64,000 nucleotides of DNA from Streptomyces zhaozhouensis (lineage in GTDB: Bacteria; Actinomycetota; Actinomycetes; Streptomycetales; Streptomycetaceae): NCBI RefSeq assembly GCF_900230195.1, contig NZ_OCNE01000019.1, positions 1 through 64,000 of the forward strand, read 5' to 3'. This document shows, in pieces, positions 47,180 through 56,579 of the stretch. How positions within the stretch are numbered: the first letter of the stretch is position 1; the number at the start of each line of letters is the position of its first letter. Both the position numbers and the translations under genes were made by a program. A model generated the notes under the pieces. It was given only the letters and a program-made list of their open reading frames with translations. It had not been told where the DNA came from and searched no databases.

Positions 47180-47903
47180 CAGCTGTACGACCTCCGCTGG
47201 TCGGGTGCCGGGATCTGGGCGCCCTTGTACTCGACGGGGATGCCGCCGAGCGGGTAGTCCTTGCGCTGCGGGAAGCCCTGCCAGTCGTCGGGCATCATGA
47301 TCCGGGTGAGCGCGGGGTGTCCGTCGAAGATGAGCCCGAAGAAGTCGTAGGCCTCGCGCTCGTGCCAGTCGTTGGTCGGGTAGGTCTCCACGACCGACGG
47401 CAGATGGGGGTCGCTGTCGGGCACGCTGACCTCCAGCCGGATCAGCCTCCCGTGGGTCAGCGACCGCAGGTGGTAGACCGCGTGCAGCTCGCGGCCCGCG
47501 TCGCTCGGGTTGTGCACGGCGCTCACGCCGGTGCACATCTCGAAGCGCAGCGCCGGGTCGTCGCGGAGGGTGCGGCAGACCACCGGCAGGTGCTCGCGGG
47601 CGATGTGGAACGTGACCTCGTCCCGGTCGACCACGGTGCGCTCGATGGCCTCGGCCGGGTCGACGCCCTGCTCCTCCAGCGCGCCCTCCAGCTCGTCGGC
47701 CACCTCGTCGAAGTAGCCGCCGTAGGGGCGCTGGCTGGCGCCCGGCATCCGGACGGTGCGGTCGAGGCCGCCGTAACCGCTGGTGTCGCCGCCGTTGTTG
47801 GCGCCGAACATGCCGCGGCGGCGGGCGATGGGCTCGCCGCTGTCGCCCTGGGTGGCGGGGAGGCCGTTTGTGCTCGTGTTCTCGTTCACGTGGCCGTCGT
47901 CGC

Positions 47904-47907
<4 letters not shown>
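47179..47907 (-). CDS. nuoC: NADH-quinone oxidoreductase subunit C
   Basis: A 242-residue 30-kDa subunit. The fold is seen in CTGVSAVHNPSDAGRELHAV and the signature DWHEREAYDFFGLIFDGHPA, then FPQRKDYPLGGIPVEYKG. The N-terminal 65 residues are a hydrophilic leader (RRRGMFGANNGGDTSGYGG). GTG at 47907 overlaps the nuoB stop. It lacks the long repetitive C-terminal tail of the second copy. Confidence 0.95.
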
Positions 47908-48458
<551 letters not shown>

Positions 48459-48511
48459 GTCTCAGTGCCCTTCCTCGCGTCGCTCGCGTCGTGGTCGTCG
48501 TCGGGGGGTGC

Positions 48512-48871
48512 TCAGTCCCACTCCAGTCCTCCCCGTCGCCAGTCGTAGGCGTAGGCGACGCCGATCAGGCCGACGAAGATCAGCATCTGGACGAGGCCGA
48601 ACATCCCCAGGGCGTCGAAGTGCACGGCCCACGGATAGAGGAAGACGATCTCGATGTCGAAGATGATGAACAGCATCGCCGTCAGGTAGTACTTGACGGG
48701 GAAACGGCCGCCACCGGCCGGCTGCGGGGTGGGCTCGATGCCGCACTCGTACGCGGCCAACTTGGCGCGGTTGTACCGCCGGGGGCCGACCAGCGCGGCG
48801 GTGACCACGGAGAAGACGGCGAATCCCGCTGCTAGGGCCCCAAGTACGAGGATCGGCACATAGGCGTTCAC
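48512..48871 (-). CDS. nuoA: NADH-quinone oxidoreductase subunit A
   Basis: A 119-residue three-helix subunit: AYECGIEPTPQPAGGGRFPV, YYLTAMLFIIFDIEIVFLYP and WAVHFDALG are the family blocks. GTG at 48871 follows GGAAGGAG. It is the first gene of the fourteen-gene operon, with a Rex-type operator 56-71 bp upstream. Confidence 0.96.
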   Translation of the reverse strand: MNAYVPILVLGALAAGFAVFSVVTAALVGPRRYNRAKLAAYECGIEPTPQPAGGGRFPVKYYLTAMLFIIFDIEIVFLYPWAVHFDALGMFGLVQMLIFVGLIGVAYAYDWRRGGLEWD

Positions 48872-48926
48872 GCCACCTCGCTCCTTCCAGTCGTCGGCGA
48901 CTGCGCTACCACGAAGATCATCGCTA

Positions 48927-48942
48927 TGTGAGTCAGTTCACA
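48927..48942 (-). promoter_or_regulatory. Rex-type redox operator upstream of nuoA
   Basis: TGTGAGTCAGTTCACA matches the Streptomyces Rex operator TGTGAACNNNTTCACA at every fixed position except two in the left half. It lies 56-71 bp before nuoA, where repressor binding would cover the promoter. Rex senses the NADH/NAD ratio and is known to control respiratory genes in Streptomyces; control of this operon is inferred. Confidence 0.8.
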
Positions 48943-49299
48943 AGGCTGTGGAGCATCCTATGCCCGGACCCCTGTGACCTTCGACACGGGGTCACCCATG
49001 AAGTTTGTGATCTCTCCCACCCGCCCATTTCCGTCAACGAGCCCCACGGGCGGACGTTTCACTCAACGTCGTCGCACAGCGACCATGTGCTGATTGTTCG
49101 GGGTATCCGACGACGTGGAGGGCGGTGCCGAGGGCGGTCGCCTATCACTTGGTGTAGCGGCCAAGCAAATTCGCGAAGGGGGCGACGCGGTGCTAAGTGG
49201 CTGGTCACCGGGCCGGCCACCCATCCACCGGGCCGAGGACGACGCCCCACCGGGCCGGCGCGGCACCGCAGTCGCCCTCGCCCCGCCACCCATGCAGAC

Positions 49300-49660
49300 C
49301 CACCACGCCAGCCCCATCCAGGGGCGCGGGGAACCGCGCGAGCAACCCACCACCGGGCTCACGCCGACAACCCACCCAAGCCACGCACGTGAGCAGTCGC
49401 CCTCGCCCCCAGGCAGGCCGTCACCGACCACAGGTGAACCCGCACCCGACCCACCACGCCAGCCCCATCCAGGGGCGCGGGGAACTGCGCGAGCAACCAC
49501 CCACCGGGCTCACGCCGACAACCCACCCAAGCCACGCACGTGAGCAGTCGCCCTCGCCCCCAGGCAGGCCGTCACCGACCACAGGTGAACCCGCACCCGA
49601 CCCACCACGCCAGCCCCATCCAGGGGCGCGGGGAACTGCGCGAGCAACCACCCACCGGGG
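49300..49660. repeat. 151-bp tandem repeat array upstream of nuo
   Basis: The core AGGGGCGCGGGGAACTGCGC (first copy AACCGCGC) recurs at about 49320, 49471 and 49622, a 151-bp period, with nearly identical intervening sequence. The core is the reverse complement of that in the array at 32.2-32.7 kb. The stretch 48943-49767 holds no supported gene. Confidence 0.9.
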
Positions 49661-49689
49661 CGAGGACGACGACCCACCGCAACCACCCC

Positions 49690-49757
49690 GCCCCGCCGTC
49701 GTCCGCCCCGCCGTCGTCCGCCCCGCCGTCGGCAGACATTCCGTCGGCAGACATAGG
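49690..49757. repeat. short direct repeats before the TSUP gene
   Basis: Three copies of CCGCCCCGCCGTCG followed by two of CCGTCGGCAGACAT lie directly upstream of the TSUP start. Confidence 0.75.
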
Positions 49758-49767
49758 GTGATCCCAC

Positions 49768-50553
49768 GTGTCAGACATAACCCTCACCACGGCCGTCGCG
49801 CTGTGCGTGGTCGCCGCGCTCGCCGGCTGGGTGGACGCGGTCGTCGGGGGTGGCGGACTGCTGCTGCTCCCCGCGTTGCTGCTCGGCCTCCCGGACAGCT
49901 CCCCCACCCACGCACTCGGCACCAACAAGGCCGTCGCCGTCACCGGAACCTCCCTCGCCGCCGTCACCTACGCCAGAAAAGCCCCGCTCGACCGGTCGTT
50001 GGCCTGGCGGCTCGCCGGGCTCGCGACGCTCTCCGCGGCGGGCGGCGCGCTCTTCGCCTCGGCGGTCAGCAAGGAGGCGCTGCAACCGCTGATCATGGTG
50101 GTGCTGTTGGGCGTGGCCGGCTTCGTCGTCCTCCGACCGCGCTTCGGGCTCGGGGAGGAGGGGGCTGCGCCCGCGCCCACGCGCGCGAGAAGGGCGGTCG
50201 CGCTGCTGGTGGTCGGCGTGGTCATCGCCTTCTACGACGGGCTGATCGGCCCCGGCACCGGCACCTTCCTGGTGATCGCGCTGGTCGGGCTGCTGGGCAT
50301 GTCGATGCTGCGCGCGACGGCCACCGCGAAGGTCGTGAACGTCGGAACGAACCTCGGCGCGCTGGCGGTCTTCGCGGGAAACGGCAGCGTGCTGTGGCAA
50401 CTCGCCCCCGCCATGGCCCTGTTCAACATGGCGGGCGCCTGGGCCGGCGCCCACATGGCGCTGCGCCGGGGCAGCGGCTTCGTCCGGGGCGTACTGCTGG
50501 TCGTCGTCACGGCGTTGGTGGCGCGGCTCGCCTACGACCAGTGGTGGAGCTGA
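49768..50553 (+). CDS. TSUP (TauE/SafE) family permease
   Basis: A 261-residue inner-membrane protein with seven to eight helices. Family motifs are AGWVDAVVGGGGLLLLPALL, HALGTNKAVAVTGTSLAAVT, FYDGLIGPGTGTFLVIALVG and KVVNVGTNLGALAVFAGNG. TSUP proteins move sulfite, sulfonates or similar small anions; the substrate here is unknown. GTG at 49768 is used, with GGGTGA upstream. Confidence 0.9.
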   Translation: MSDITLTTAVALCVVAALAGWVDAVVGGGGLLLLPALLLGLPDSSPTHALGTNKAVAVTGTSLAAVTYARKAPLDRSLAWRLAGLATLSAAGGALFASAVSKEALQPLIMVVLLGVAGFVVLRPRFGLGEEGAAPAPTRARRAVALLVVGVVIAFYDGLIGPGTGTFLVIALVGLLGMSMLRATATAKVVNVGTNLGALAVFAGNGSVLWQLAPAMALFNMAGAWAGAHMALRRGSGFVRGVLLVVVTALVARLAYDQWWS

Positions 50554-50826
50554 CACCCTCGCGTACCACGAGCGTGAGCTCCACCACAGCGCGAATCGGT
50601 AACGAGTGGGCAACATTGATCCGGGCGCGCGCCCGTGCTAGCCGGGTGACGGTTCTTCGAAAAACCGACAATCAGCAGGACAGCGCGGCCAATTGGCCGG
50701 AAAGATCAACTTCCCGGCGAACCGACACTTCGGGCATATGCCCTCCCAACTCGACGCGTACACGCCGAGTGTGGCCGAAACAACAGTGATTGAGGGAAAA
50801 GGCCGCCGACTGATACCCGTTGGGAC

Positions 50827-51663
50827 ATGTCCCCAATCCGTTACCGAGGTCGGCACCGCAAGCCCCGGCCCTCCCGCATCAGCGGCCTGCGCCTGATTCG
50901 CGGCGGCGTCCTCACCGGCGTGGTCGGCACCGTCGCGGTGACCGGCGCCGCCACCCCCGCCTCCGCGAACGAGCGACCCGCCGAGTCCAGCGGCGAACTC
51001 CCCGTCGTCCGTTCGTCCCTGGCCGGCAGCAGCACCCTCGCCGCGCAGGCGACCGAGGACCTGGCCACCCACACCGCGCAGCGCCGCGCCGTCGACTCGG
51101 CGCAGGAGCGCGCCATCGTCGCCGCCCAACGCGCCGCCGCCGAGCAGCGCGAGGAGGCGGAGGAGCGCGCGGCGGCCGAGGCCGCGGCGCGCGAGGCCGC
51201 GGAACGCGCCCGAGCCGAGGAGGCGGCAGCGGCGGCCGAGGAGGCCGCGTCCGCCGAACCGGCGGCCGAGGCGGAGGTCGGCACGCTCTCCGCGCCCGCG
51301 CCCTCGGGCGGCGCCGGGGCCGTACTGGACTTCGTCCGCGCCCAGATAGGCGACAGCTACGTCATGGGCGGCACCGGCCCCGACAGCTGGGACTGCTCGG
51401 GCCTGATGCAGGCCGCTTTCCAGAACGCCGGCGTCTCGTTGCCGCGCGTCTCCGGCGCCCAGGCGACCGCCGGCACCCCCGTCTCCCTCGACGCCCTCCA
51501 GCCGGGCGACATCCTCTGGTGGGGGTCGAGCGCGGGCAGCGCCTACCACGTGGCCGTCTACACCGGTAACGGCACGTTCATCGGCGCCCAGAACCCGTCG
51601 ACGGGCGTCGTGGAGCGAGACCTCGGCTACGACTCCCCCGCCGGCGCCGTGCGCGTCCTCTGA
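50827..51663 (+). CDS. secreted NlpC/P60 (C40) cell-wall peptidase
   Basis: A 278-residue exported hydrolase. An Arg-rich N-region and hydrophobic stretch end at ATPASA, a signal-peptidase site near 45. A long Ala/Glu coiled coil follows (about 70-140: AAAEQREEAEERAAAEAAAR). The C-terminal NlpC/P60 domain has the catalytic Cys in GPDSWDCSGLMQAAFQNAGV, His in SAYHVAVYTGNGT and the third polar residue near GAQNPS. Such enzymes cut peptide stems of peptidoglycan. The 270-bp leader (50554-50826) is less GC-rich than its surroundings but shows no c-di-AMP riboswitch core. Confidence 0.93.
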   Translation: MSPIRYRGRHRKPRPSRISGLRLIRGGVLTGVVGTVAVTGAATPASANERPAESSGELPVVRSSLAGSSTLAAQATEDLATHTAQRRAVDSAQERAIVAAQRAAAEQREEAEERAAAEAAAREAAERARAEEAAAAAEEAASAEPAAEAEVGTLSAPAPSGGAGAVLDFVRAQIGDSYVMGGTGPDSWDCSGLMQAAFQNAGVSLPRVSGAQATAGTPVSLDALQPGDILWWGSSAGSAYHVAVYTGNGTFIGAQNPSTGVVERDLGYDSPAGAVRVL

Positions 51664-51680
51664 CGCCGGCCACGGCGGAA

Positions 51681-51731
51681 CGCGCGACGGCCCGGCAGGA
51701 CACCCGAGGGGTCCTGCCGGGCCGTCGCGCG
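51681..51731. terminator. bidirectional hairpin terminator
   Basis: A perfect 21-bp inverted repeat (51681-51701 and 51711-51731) with a 9-base loop lies between the convergent NlpC/P60 and menJ-like genes. Confidence 0.9.
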
Positions 51732-51747
51732 CGACCCCGCCGTGCGT

Positions 51748-53058
51748 TCAGGCGCGGGGCGTGAGCTTGGTCAGGCCGTTGATGACGCGGTCGGTCGCGT
51801 CGCCCCCCTGCGGGTCCGTCAGGTTGGCCAGCAGCTTCAGCAGGAAACGCATCAGCATCGGGTGGCTCAGCCCGCGCTCCGCGGCGATCTTCATCACCCG
51901 GGGGTTGCCGATGATCTTCACGAAGGCGCGGCCCAGCGTGTAGTAGCCGCCGTAGGTCTCCCGCAGCACCTTCGGGTAGCCGAGCAGCGCCAACTCCCGC
52001 TGGTGCGGGGTCGCGCGGGCCAGCGCCTGGCTGATCACCTCGGCGGCGATGTGGCCGGACTCCATGGCGTAGGCGATGCCCTCGCCGTTGAACGGGTTCA
52101 CGAGCCCGCCGGCGTCGCCCACCAGCATCAGGCCGCGCCCGTAGTGCGGCTTGCGGTTGAACGCCATCGGCAGCGCCGCGCCCCGGATCGGGCCTGTCAT
52201 GTGCTCGGGGGTGAACTGCCAGTCCTCCGGCATCCCCGCGCACCAGGCGCGCAGCACCTCGCGCCAGTCCAGGTCGCGGAAGGCCGGCGAGCTGTTGAGC
52301 ACGCCGAGGCCGACGTTGGAGGTGCCGTCGCCCATGCCGAAGACCCAGCCGTACCCGGGCAGCAGCCGCTCCTTGCCGCCGCGCCGGTCCCACAGCTCCA
52401 GCCAGGACTCCAGGTAGTCGTCGTCGTGGCGGGGGCTGGTGAAGTACGTCCGCACCGCGACGCCCATCGGGCGGCGGTCGTCCCGGTGGCGGTCCATCGC
52501 CAGCGAGAGCCGGGAGGAGTTCCCGTCGGCGGCCACCACCACGGGGGCGCGGAAGCTGACCTGGCGCTTCTCGGCGCCCAACTTCGCCTCGACGCCCACG
52601 ATCCGACCGGTGCGCTCGTCGCGGATCGGGCCCGAGACGTTGGCGCGCTGGTAGAGCCTGGCACCGGCCTTCTCGGCGGCGTTGGCCAGCTGCTCGTCGA
52701 AGTCGTCGCGCTTGCGCACCAGCCCGTAGTCCGGGTAGGCCGCCAACTCGGGCCAGTCCAGCTGGATGCGCTGCCCGCCGCTGATGATGCGCAGGCCCTT
52801 GTTCCGCAGCCAGCCCGCCTCCTCGGAGACGTCGATACCCATCGAGATCAGCTGCTTGGTGGCGCGCGGGGTGAGCCCGTCGCCGCAGACCTTCTCCCGG
52901 GGGAAGGCGGTCTTCTCCAGCAGCAGCACGTCGAGTCCGGCCTGGGCGAGGTGGAACGCGGTTGCCGAGCCAGCCGGCCCGGCCCCCACGACAATCACAT
53001 CGGCGCTGTGTTCTGAGGGGGTCTTCTCGGCGGTCTCAGCCACGTTCGGCTCTCCCAT
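51748..53058 (-). CDS. geranylgeranyl reductase-family flavoprotein, MenJ-like
   Basis: A 436-residue FAD-dependent reductase. The dinucleotide motif VIVVGAGPAGSATAFHLAQA is at about 20-40, the PxxKxCGDGLTPRA block (FPREKVCGDGLTPRATKQL) at 52-70, and the second FAD motif GDAGGLVNPFNGEGIAYAME at about 320. This architecture is that of mycobacterial MenJ, which saturates one isoprene unit of menaquinone. Location next to menG and near nuo supports a menaquinone role; other family members act on chlorophyll or archaeal lipids. It follows menG after 127 bp. Confidence 0.88.
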   Translation of the reverse strand: MGEPNVAETAEKTPSEHSADVIVVGAGPAGSATAFHLAQAGLDVLLLEKTAFPREKVCGDGLTPRATKQLISMGIDVSEEAGWLRNKGLRIISGGQRIQLDWPELAAYPDYGLVRKRDDFDEQLANAAEKAGARLYQRANVSGPIRDERTGRIVGVEAKLGAEKRQVSFRAPVVVAADGNSSRLSLAMDRHRDDRRPMGVAVRTYFTSPRHDDDYLESWLELWDRRGGKERLLPGYGWVFGMGDGTSNVGLGVLNSSPAFRDLDWREVLRAWCAGMPEDWQFTPEHMTGPIRGAALPMAFNRKPHYGRGLMLVGDAGGLVNPFNGEGIAYAMESGHIAAEVISQALARATPHQRELALLGYPKVLRETYGGYYTLGRAFVKIIGNPRVMKIAAERGLSHPMLMRFLLKLLANLTDPQGGDATDRVINGLTKLTPRA

Positions 53059-53185
53059 CGGCGGTAGAGGCAGACTGGTCGGAGTCTATTCGCCGGGCGG
53101 GCGCGGTCGAGGGCGACCCGGGGGGCTTTCCCCGGCTTCGCACGCCATCTCCGCGATCCCCCCTCCGCCCGCGGCGCGCGCGGGC

Positions 53186-53887
53186 TCACTCACCGCCCGG
53201 TTTGAACCCCCGGTGCAACGCGACCACGCCGCCCGTCAGATCGCGCCAGGCCGGCCGTTCCCAGCCGGCCGCCCGCACCCGCTCGGCCAGCGCCGGCTGG
53301 TCGGGCCAGGCGCGGATCGACTCCGCGAGATAGACGTAGGCGTCCGGGCTGCTGGAGACCCGGGAGGCGACGGCGGGCAGCGCCCGCATCAGGTACTCCG
53401 TGTAGACCGTGCGGAACGGCGCCCACGTCGGATGGCTGAACTCGCAGACCACCAGCCGCCCGCCGGGCCTGGTCACCCGCAGCAGCTCGCGCAGCGCGGC
53501 GTCCGGGTCGCTGACGTTCCGCAGCCCGAAGGAGATCGTCACCGCGTCGAACGAGGCGTCGGCGAACGGCAGTCGGGTCGCGTCCCCCGCGGTGAACGGC
53601 AGCCACGGCTGACGGCGCTTGCCCGTCGTCAACATGCCCTGGCTGAAGTCACACGGCACGGTGAACGCGCCCGCCGCCGCGAACGGCTCGGACGAGGTGC
53701 CGGTGCCGGCGGCCAGGTCCAGGACGCACTCCCCCGGGCGCGGATCGACCGCCCGCACCACCGCGCCGCGCCAGCGGCGGTTCTGTCCCATCGCGAGGAC
53801 GTCGTTGGTGAGGTCGTAACGGGCCGCCACCGCGTCGAACATGGCGGCGACGTCCTTCGGTTGCTTCTCCAGCGAGGCACGTGTCAC
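53186..53887 (-). CDS. menG: demethylmenaquinone methyltransferase
   Basis: A 233-residue SAM-dependent methyltransferase, the last step of menaquinone synthesis. KDVAAMFDAVAARYDLTNDV is the UbiE/MenG N-terminal signature, VLDLAAGTGTSSEP the SAM site, and the later blocks are AVTISFGLRNVSDPDAALRE and FEFSHP-type VVCEFSHPTWAPFRTVY. It starts at GTG 53887. It is likely co-transcribed with the downstream MenJ-like reductase. Confidence 0.94.
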   Translation of the reverse strand: MTRASLEKQPKDVAAMFDAVAARYDLTNDVLAMGQNRRWRGAVVRAVDPRPGECVLDLAAGTGTSSEPFAAAGAFTVPCDFSQGMLTTGKRRQPWLPFTAGDATRLPFADASFDAVTISFGLRNVSDPDAALRELLRVTRPGGRLVVCEFSHPTWAPFRTVYTEYLMRALPAVASRVSSSPDAYVYLAESIRAWPDQPALAERVRAAGWERPAWRDLTGGVVALHRGFKPGGE

Positions 53888-53983
53888 CCGGCCATTGTCC
53901 CCGGGGCGCCCGGCTTACTCGTTCGGGGGACATCCCCGGGCAGCGGGGCGAGACTTCCGCCACCGGCCAACTACGGTGCGTGC

Positions 53984-54358
53984 ATGACTCAGTTTCCCCG
54001 CGCGGCCCGAACGCTGCGCCTGGCCTCCCTCACCGCCACCGCGACGGGCGCCGTGCTCGCCGTCGGCGCCGGCACCGCCTCCGCCGAGGTGCTGCCCAGC
54101 GACCCGGCCAACGCCCTCGGCACCACGGCCGAGGTCACCGGCGGCTCCCTCCAGAGCGCGGTCGACCCGGTCCTGGACCTCCGGCTCTACCCGCTGGCCG
54201 AGACCGGCACCGACCCGCTGAGCAACACCGTGGGCACCCAGGTCGCCGACTTCCAGCCCGTCTCCACCGGCCTGCTGACCGACCAGCTCAGCGAGGGCGC
54301 CAGCACCCGCCAGTTGCTCGGCGGGCTGCCGCTGGTCGGCCCCGTGCTCGCCGGCTGA
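53984..54358 (+). CDS. small secreted protein, unknown function
   Basis: A 124-residue protein with a classical signal peptide (RAARTLRLASLTATATGAVL, then GTASAE, cleavage after Ala about 31). The mature part, about 93 residues, is hydrophilic without Cys: SLQSAVDPVLDLRLYPLAET, then SNTVGTQVADFQPVSTGLLT and a Gly/Leu/Pro end QLLGGLPLVGPVLAG. The last motif recalls small Streptomyces surface proteins, but I recognise no family. The ATG at 53984 gives a clean signal peptide; the long open frame further upstream is ignored. Confidence 0.8.
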   Translation: MTQFPRAARTLRLASLTATATGAVLAVGAGTASAEVLPSDPANALGTTAEVTGGSLQSAVDPVLDLRLYPLAETGTDPLSNTVGTQVADFQPVSTGLLTDQLSEGASTRQLLGGLPLVGPVLAG

Positions 54359-54372
54359 CCCGTCCCGGCCCC

Positions 54373-54402
54373 GGCTTCGGGCCGGCGGCCCGGCCCGAAG
54401 CC
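54373..54402. terminator. bidirectional hairpin terminator
   Basis: A 12-bp perfect inverted repeat with a 6-base loop lies between the convergent secreted-protein and SDR genes. Confidence 0.8.
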
Positions 54403-54413
54403 CCGGCGCCCGG

Positions 54414-55367
54414 TCAGCGGGCGGCGAACGCGTTCACCCCCGTCAGCTCGGCCGAGAGCGACCACAGCCGCTCCGCCTGCTCCGGGTCCAGCGCGTACTC
54501 CCGCACCTGTTCGGCGTCCGCGATGTCGCAGTCCTCGCAGTAGGCGCCGCCCAGCCCGTCGAGCGCCGGCGAGGTCGCCGCCCACACCTGCGTGGCGGCG
54601 CCCTGCTCGGGCGACTTGAAGTCCGGGTTCAGCGCGTTCCCCTCGGCGTCCACCCAGCCGTACTCCACCATCTCCGCCAGTTCCATGTGCCGTTGCAGCG
54701 GCGTGAGGATGCCCCCGGGATGCAGCGAGAACGCCCGCACCCCCGACGCGCGGCCCAGCCGGTCCAGCCACCCGGCGAAGAGCACGTTGGCGGTCTTGGC
54801 CTGGCCGTACGCCTTCCACTTGTCGTAGCCCTCGGCGAAGTGGGGGTCGTGCCAACGGATCGGCGAGTGGTGGTGCCCCACCGAGGAGACGGAGACCACG
54901 CGGGCGCCCCCGGCCCGCGCGATGGCCGGCCAGATCCGGTTGACCAGGGCGAAGTGCCCCAGGTGGTTGGTGGCGAACTGGGCCTCCCAGCCCGGCCCGA
55001 CGCGGGTCTCGGGGGCGGCCATGATCCCCGCGTTGTTGATGACCAGGGGCAGCGCGCGGCCCGAGGCCAGGAAGGTGTCGGCGAAGCGGGCCACGCTGTC
55101 CAGGTCGGCGAGGTCCAGCTCGGCGATCTCGACGCGGTCCAGCCCGCCGAGCACCCGCCGCGCTTCCTCCGGCCGCCGCCCGGCCACCAGGACACGGGCG
55201 CCGGCGCCGACCAGCGCGCGGGTGGTCTCCAGCCCGAGTCCGGAGTAGCCGCCGGTGACCAGCGCCAGGGTGCCCGTGAGGTCGATCCCGCGCAGCACCT
55301 CCGCGGCGGTGGTGCGGGCGCCGAAACCCGAGTCGATCTTCCGCTGTGGTGTCGTCGTCGCAGTCAT
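54414..55367 (-). CDS. short-chain dehydrogenase/reductase
   Basis: A 317-residue NAD(P)-dependent SDR, similar to the retinol/WW-domain oxidoreductase-like group. The cofactor motif is LALVTGGYSGLGLETTRALV, followed by LVINNAGIMAAPETRVGPGW, the catalytic Ser in VVSVSSVGHHHSP and the YxxxK pair in KWKAYGQAKTANVLFAGW. The substrate is unknown. ATG at 55367 has no ribosome binding site but lies seven bases from a -10 box, so translation is probably leaderless. An upstream palindrome suggests redox- or ligand-responsive control. Confidence 0.9.
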   Translation of the reverse strand: MTATTTPQRKIDSGFGARTTAAEVLRGIDLTGTLALVTGGYSGLGLETTRALVGAGARVLVAGRRPEEARRVLGGLDRVEIAELDLADLDSVARFADTFLASGRALPLVINNAGIMAAPETRVGPGWEAQFATNHLGHFALVNRIWPAIARAGGARVVSVSSVGHHHSPIRWHDPHFAEGYDKWKAYGQAKTANVLFAGWLDRLGRASGVRAFSLHPGGILTPLQRHMELAEMVEYGWVDAEGNALNPDFKSPEQGAATQVWAATSPALDGLGGAYCEDCDIADAEQVREYALDPEQAERLWSLSAELTGVNAFAAR

Positions 55368-55374
55368 GGCGCAC

Positions 55375-55405
55375 ACGGTAGGAGTGCGAGCGCACTCCAA
55401 GTCAA
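55375..55405 (-). promoter_or_regulatory. MerR-type promoter with palindromic operator for the SDR
   Basis: On the minus strand TTGACT (55400-55405) and TACCGT (55375-55380) are 19 bases apart, and the spacer is filled by the perfect palindrome GGAGTGCGAGCGCACTCC (55381-55398). A long 19-base spacer holding the operator is the layout of MerR-family-activated promoters. The ATG begins seven bases past the -10. Confidence 0.65.
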
Positions 55406-55623
55406 CGGCGGATCACGGTTGGTGAGAAGGGCGCCGGGAGGCCGCGTCGACCTGCGGCCGGATACGGTGAGAGTTCTCACACCTACGGGCCGTCAACACC
55501 CCCGCCGCGCGGACGAATTCGGACATCCGAGGGCCAGTCAGCACCCACCAGGTCGAAGTCCGGGACCGCTCGCCGCCCGCCCGCATGGGAGCATGACGCC
55601 CACATGGCTTACGTTCTGCTGCC

Positions 55624-56499
55624 ATGGAAACAGATCCTGAATTCGGCGGACCCGGCCGCCGACTGGTGGTGGCGGTGGCGTCGCTCCTCGCGGGCGCGGC
55701 GGTCCTGCTCTGGCTGTGGCCCGGAGGCATCGGCGAGGACGGGCCGGTGTGGGTGGTCGACGGCACCTCGGTCGACGTCTACCGGTCGATCACGGAGTGG
55801 GTCGACGGCACCCCCTCGTGGTTCGGGCACGCGCTGGAGATCGCCACCGAGGGCACGTTGATCGTGCTCGGCCTCGTACTGGTGTGGATCTGGTTCGCCG
55901 GTCTGCGCGCGGGCGACGCCGGCCGCGTCGCCGGGGCGATGGCCGTGGGCGTGGGAATGCTGGCGGCCTACGGGATCAGCGAGGCGCTGAAGGTCGTGAT
56001 CGAGGAGGAGCGGCCGTGCCGCGCGGTCCCCGACGCCCTGGCGCTGGCCGAGTGCCCGCCGGCGGGCGACTGGTCCTTCCCGAGCAACCACTCGACGCTG
56101 GCCGTCTCCCTCGGCGTCGGGCTGGCGATCCTGCTGCCGCGACTGGCCGCCGTGGCGCTGCCGCTCGCCGCGCTCGGCGCGCTGCTGCGCGTCGCCGTCG
56201 GGGTGCACTACCCGCACGACGTGGTGGCCGGCGCCACGCTGGGCACCGCGGTCGCCGCCGCGACGCTGCTGCTGCTCGGCCCGGCCCTCGTCCGGCCGAC
56301 CTCCGTGGTCTTCCGCAGGTGGCTGGGGCCCGAGCGGGCGACGACCGGCCGCGCCGGGTCGGGACGCCACGCCGTCCGACCGGAGCCGGCTCCCGGCCCC
56401 GCCGTCCCCCACACCCCCGGACCGGCCGACGACCGGGTCGCCGCGCACGACGAGCAGACCCTCACGCTCGGCGAACGGCCGCGCCCCGGCGGGCACTGA
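55624..56499 (+). CDS. PAP2-family membrane phosphatase
   Basis: A 291-residue membrane protein. The three PAP2 phosphatase motifs are KVVIEEERPC (near 123), the PSNHS block in DWSFPSNHSTLAVSLG, and RVAVGVHYPHDVVAGA. Six helices surround them. Family members dephosphorylate lipid phosphates such as undecaprenyl diphosphate or phosphatidate; the substrate is not determined. The tail after about 225 is proline-rich and disordered. Confidence 0.92.
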   Translation: METDPEFGGPGRRLVVAVASLLAGAAVLLWLWPGGIGEDGPVWVVDGTSVDVYRSITEWVDGTPSWFGHALEIATEGTLIVLGLVLVWIWFAGLRAGDAGRVAGAMAVGVGMLAAYGISEALKVVIEEERPCRAVPDALALAECPPAGDWSFPSNHSTLAVSLGVGLAILLPRLAAVALPLAALGALLRVAVGVHYPHDVVAGATLGTAVAAATLLLLGPALVRPTSVVFRRWLGPERATTGRAGSGRHAVRPEPAPGPAVPHTPGPADDRVAAHDEQTLTLGERPRPGGH

Positions 56500-56523
56500 C
56501 GGCCGACACCGCCGTCGACTTCC

Positions 56524-56553
56524 CGCGGGTACCGCCCGGGTGCGGTACCCGCG
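56524..56553. terminator. bidirectional hairpin terminator
   Basis: A 12-bp perfect inverted repeat (56524-56535 and 56542-56553) lies between the convergent PAP2 and pentapeptide-repeat genes. Confidence 0.85.
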
Positions 56554-56579
56554 ACCGCCCTCTCCCGCCCTCGGTCGTC

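Noticed and set aside
50554..50826. c-di-AMP (ydaO) riboswitch before the NlpC/P60 gene
   Set aside because: Common before actinobacterial wall hydrolases, but the GGGGUGAAU-type core and paired elements are not present here.
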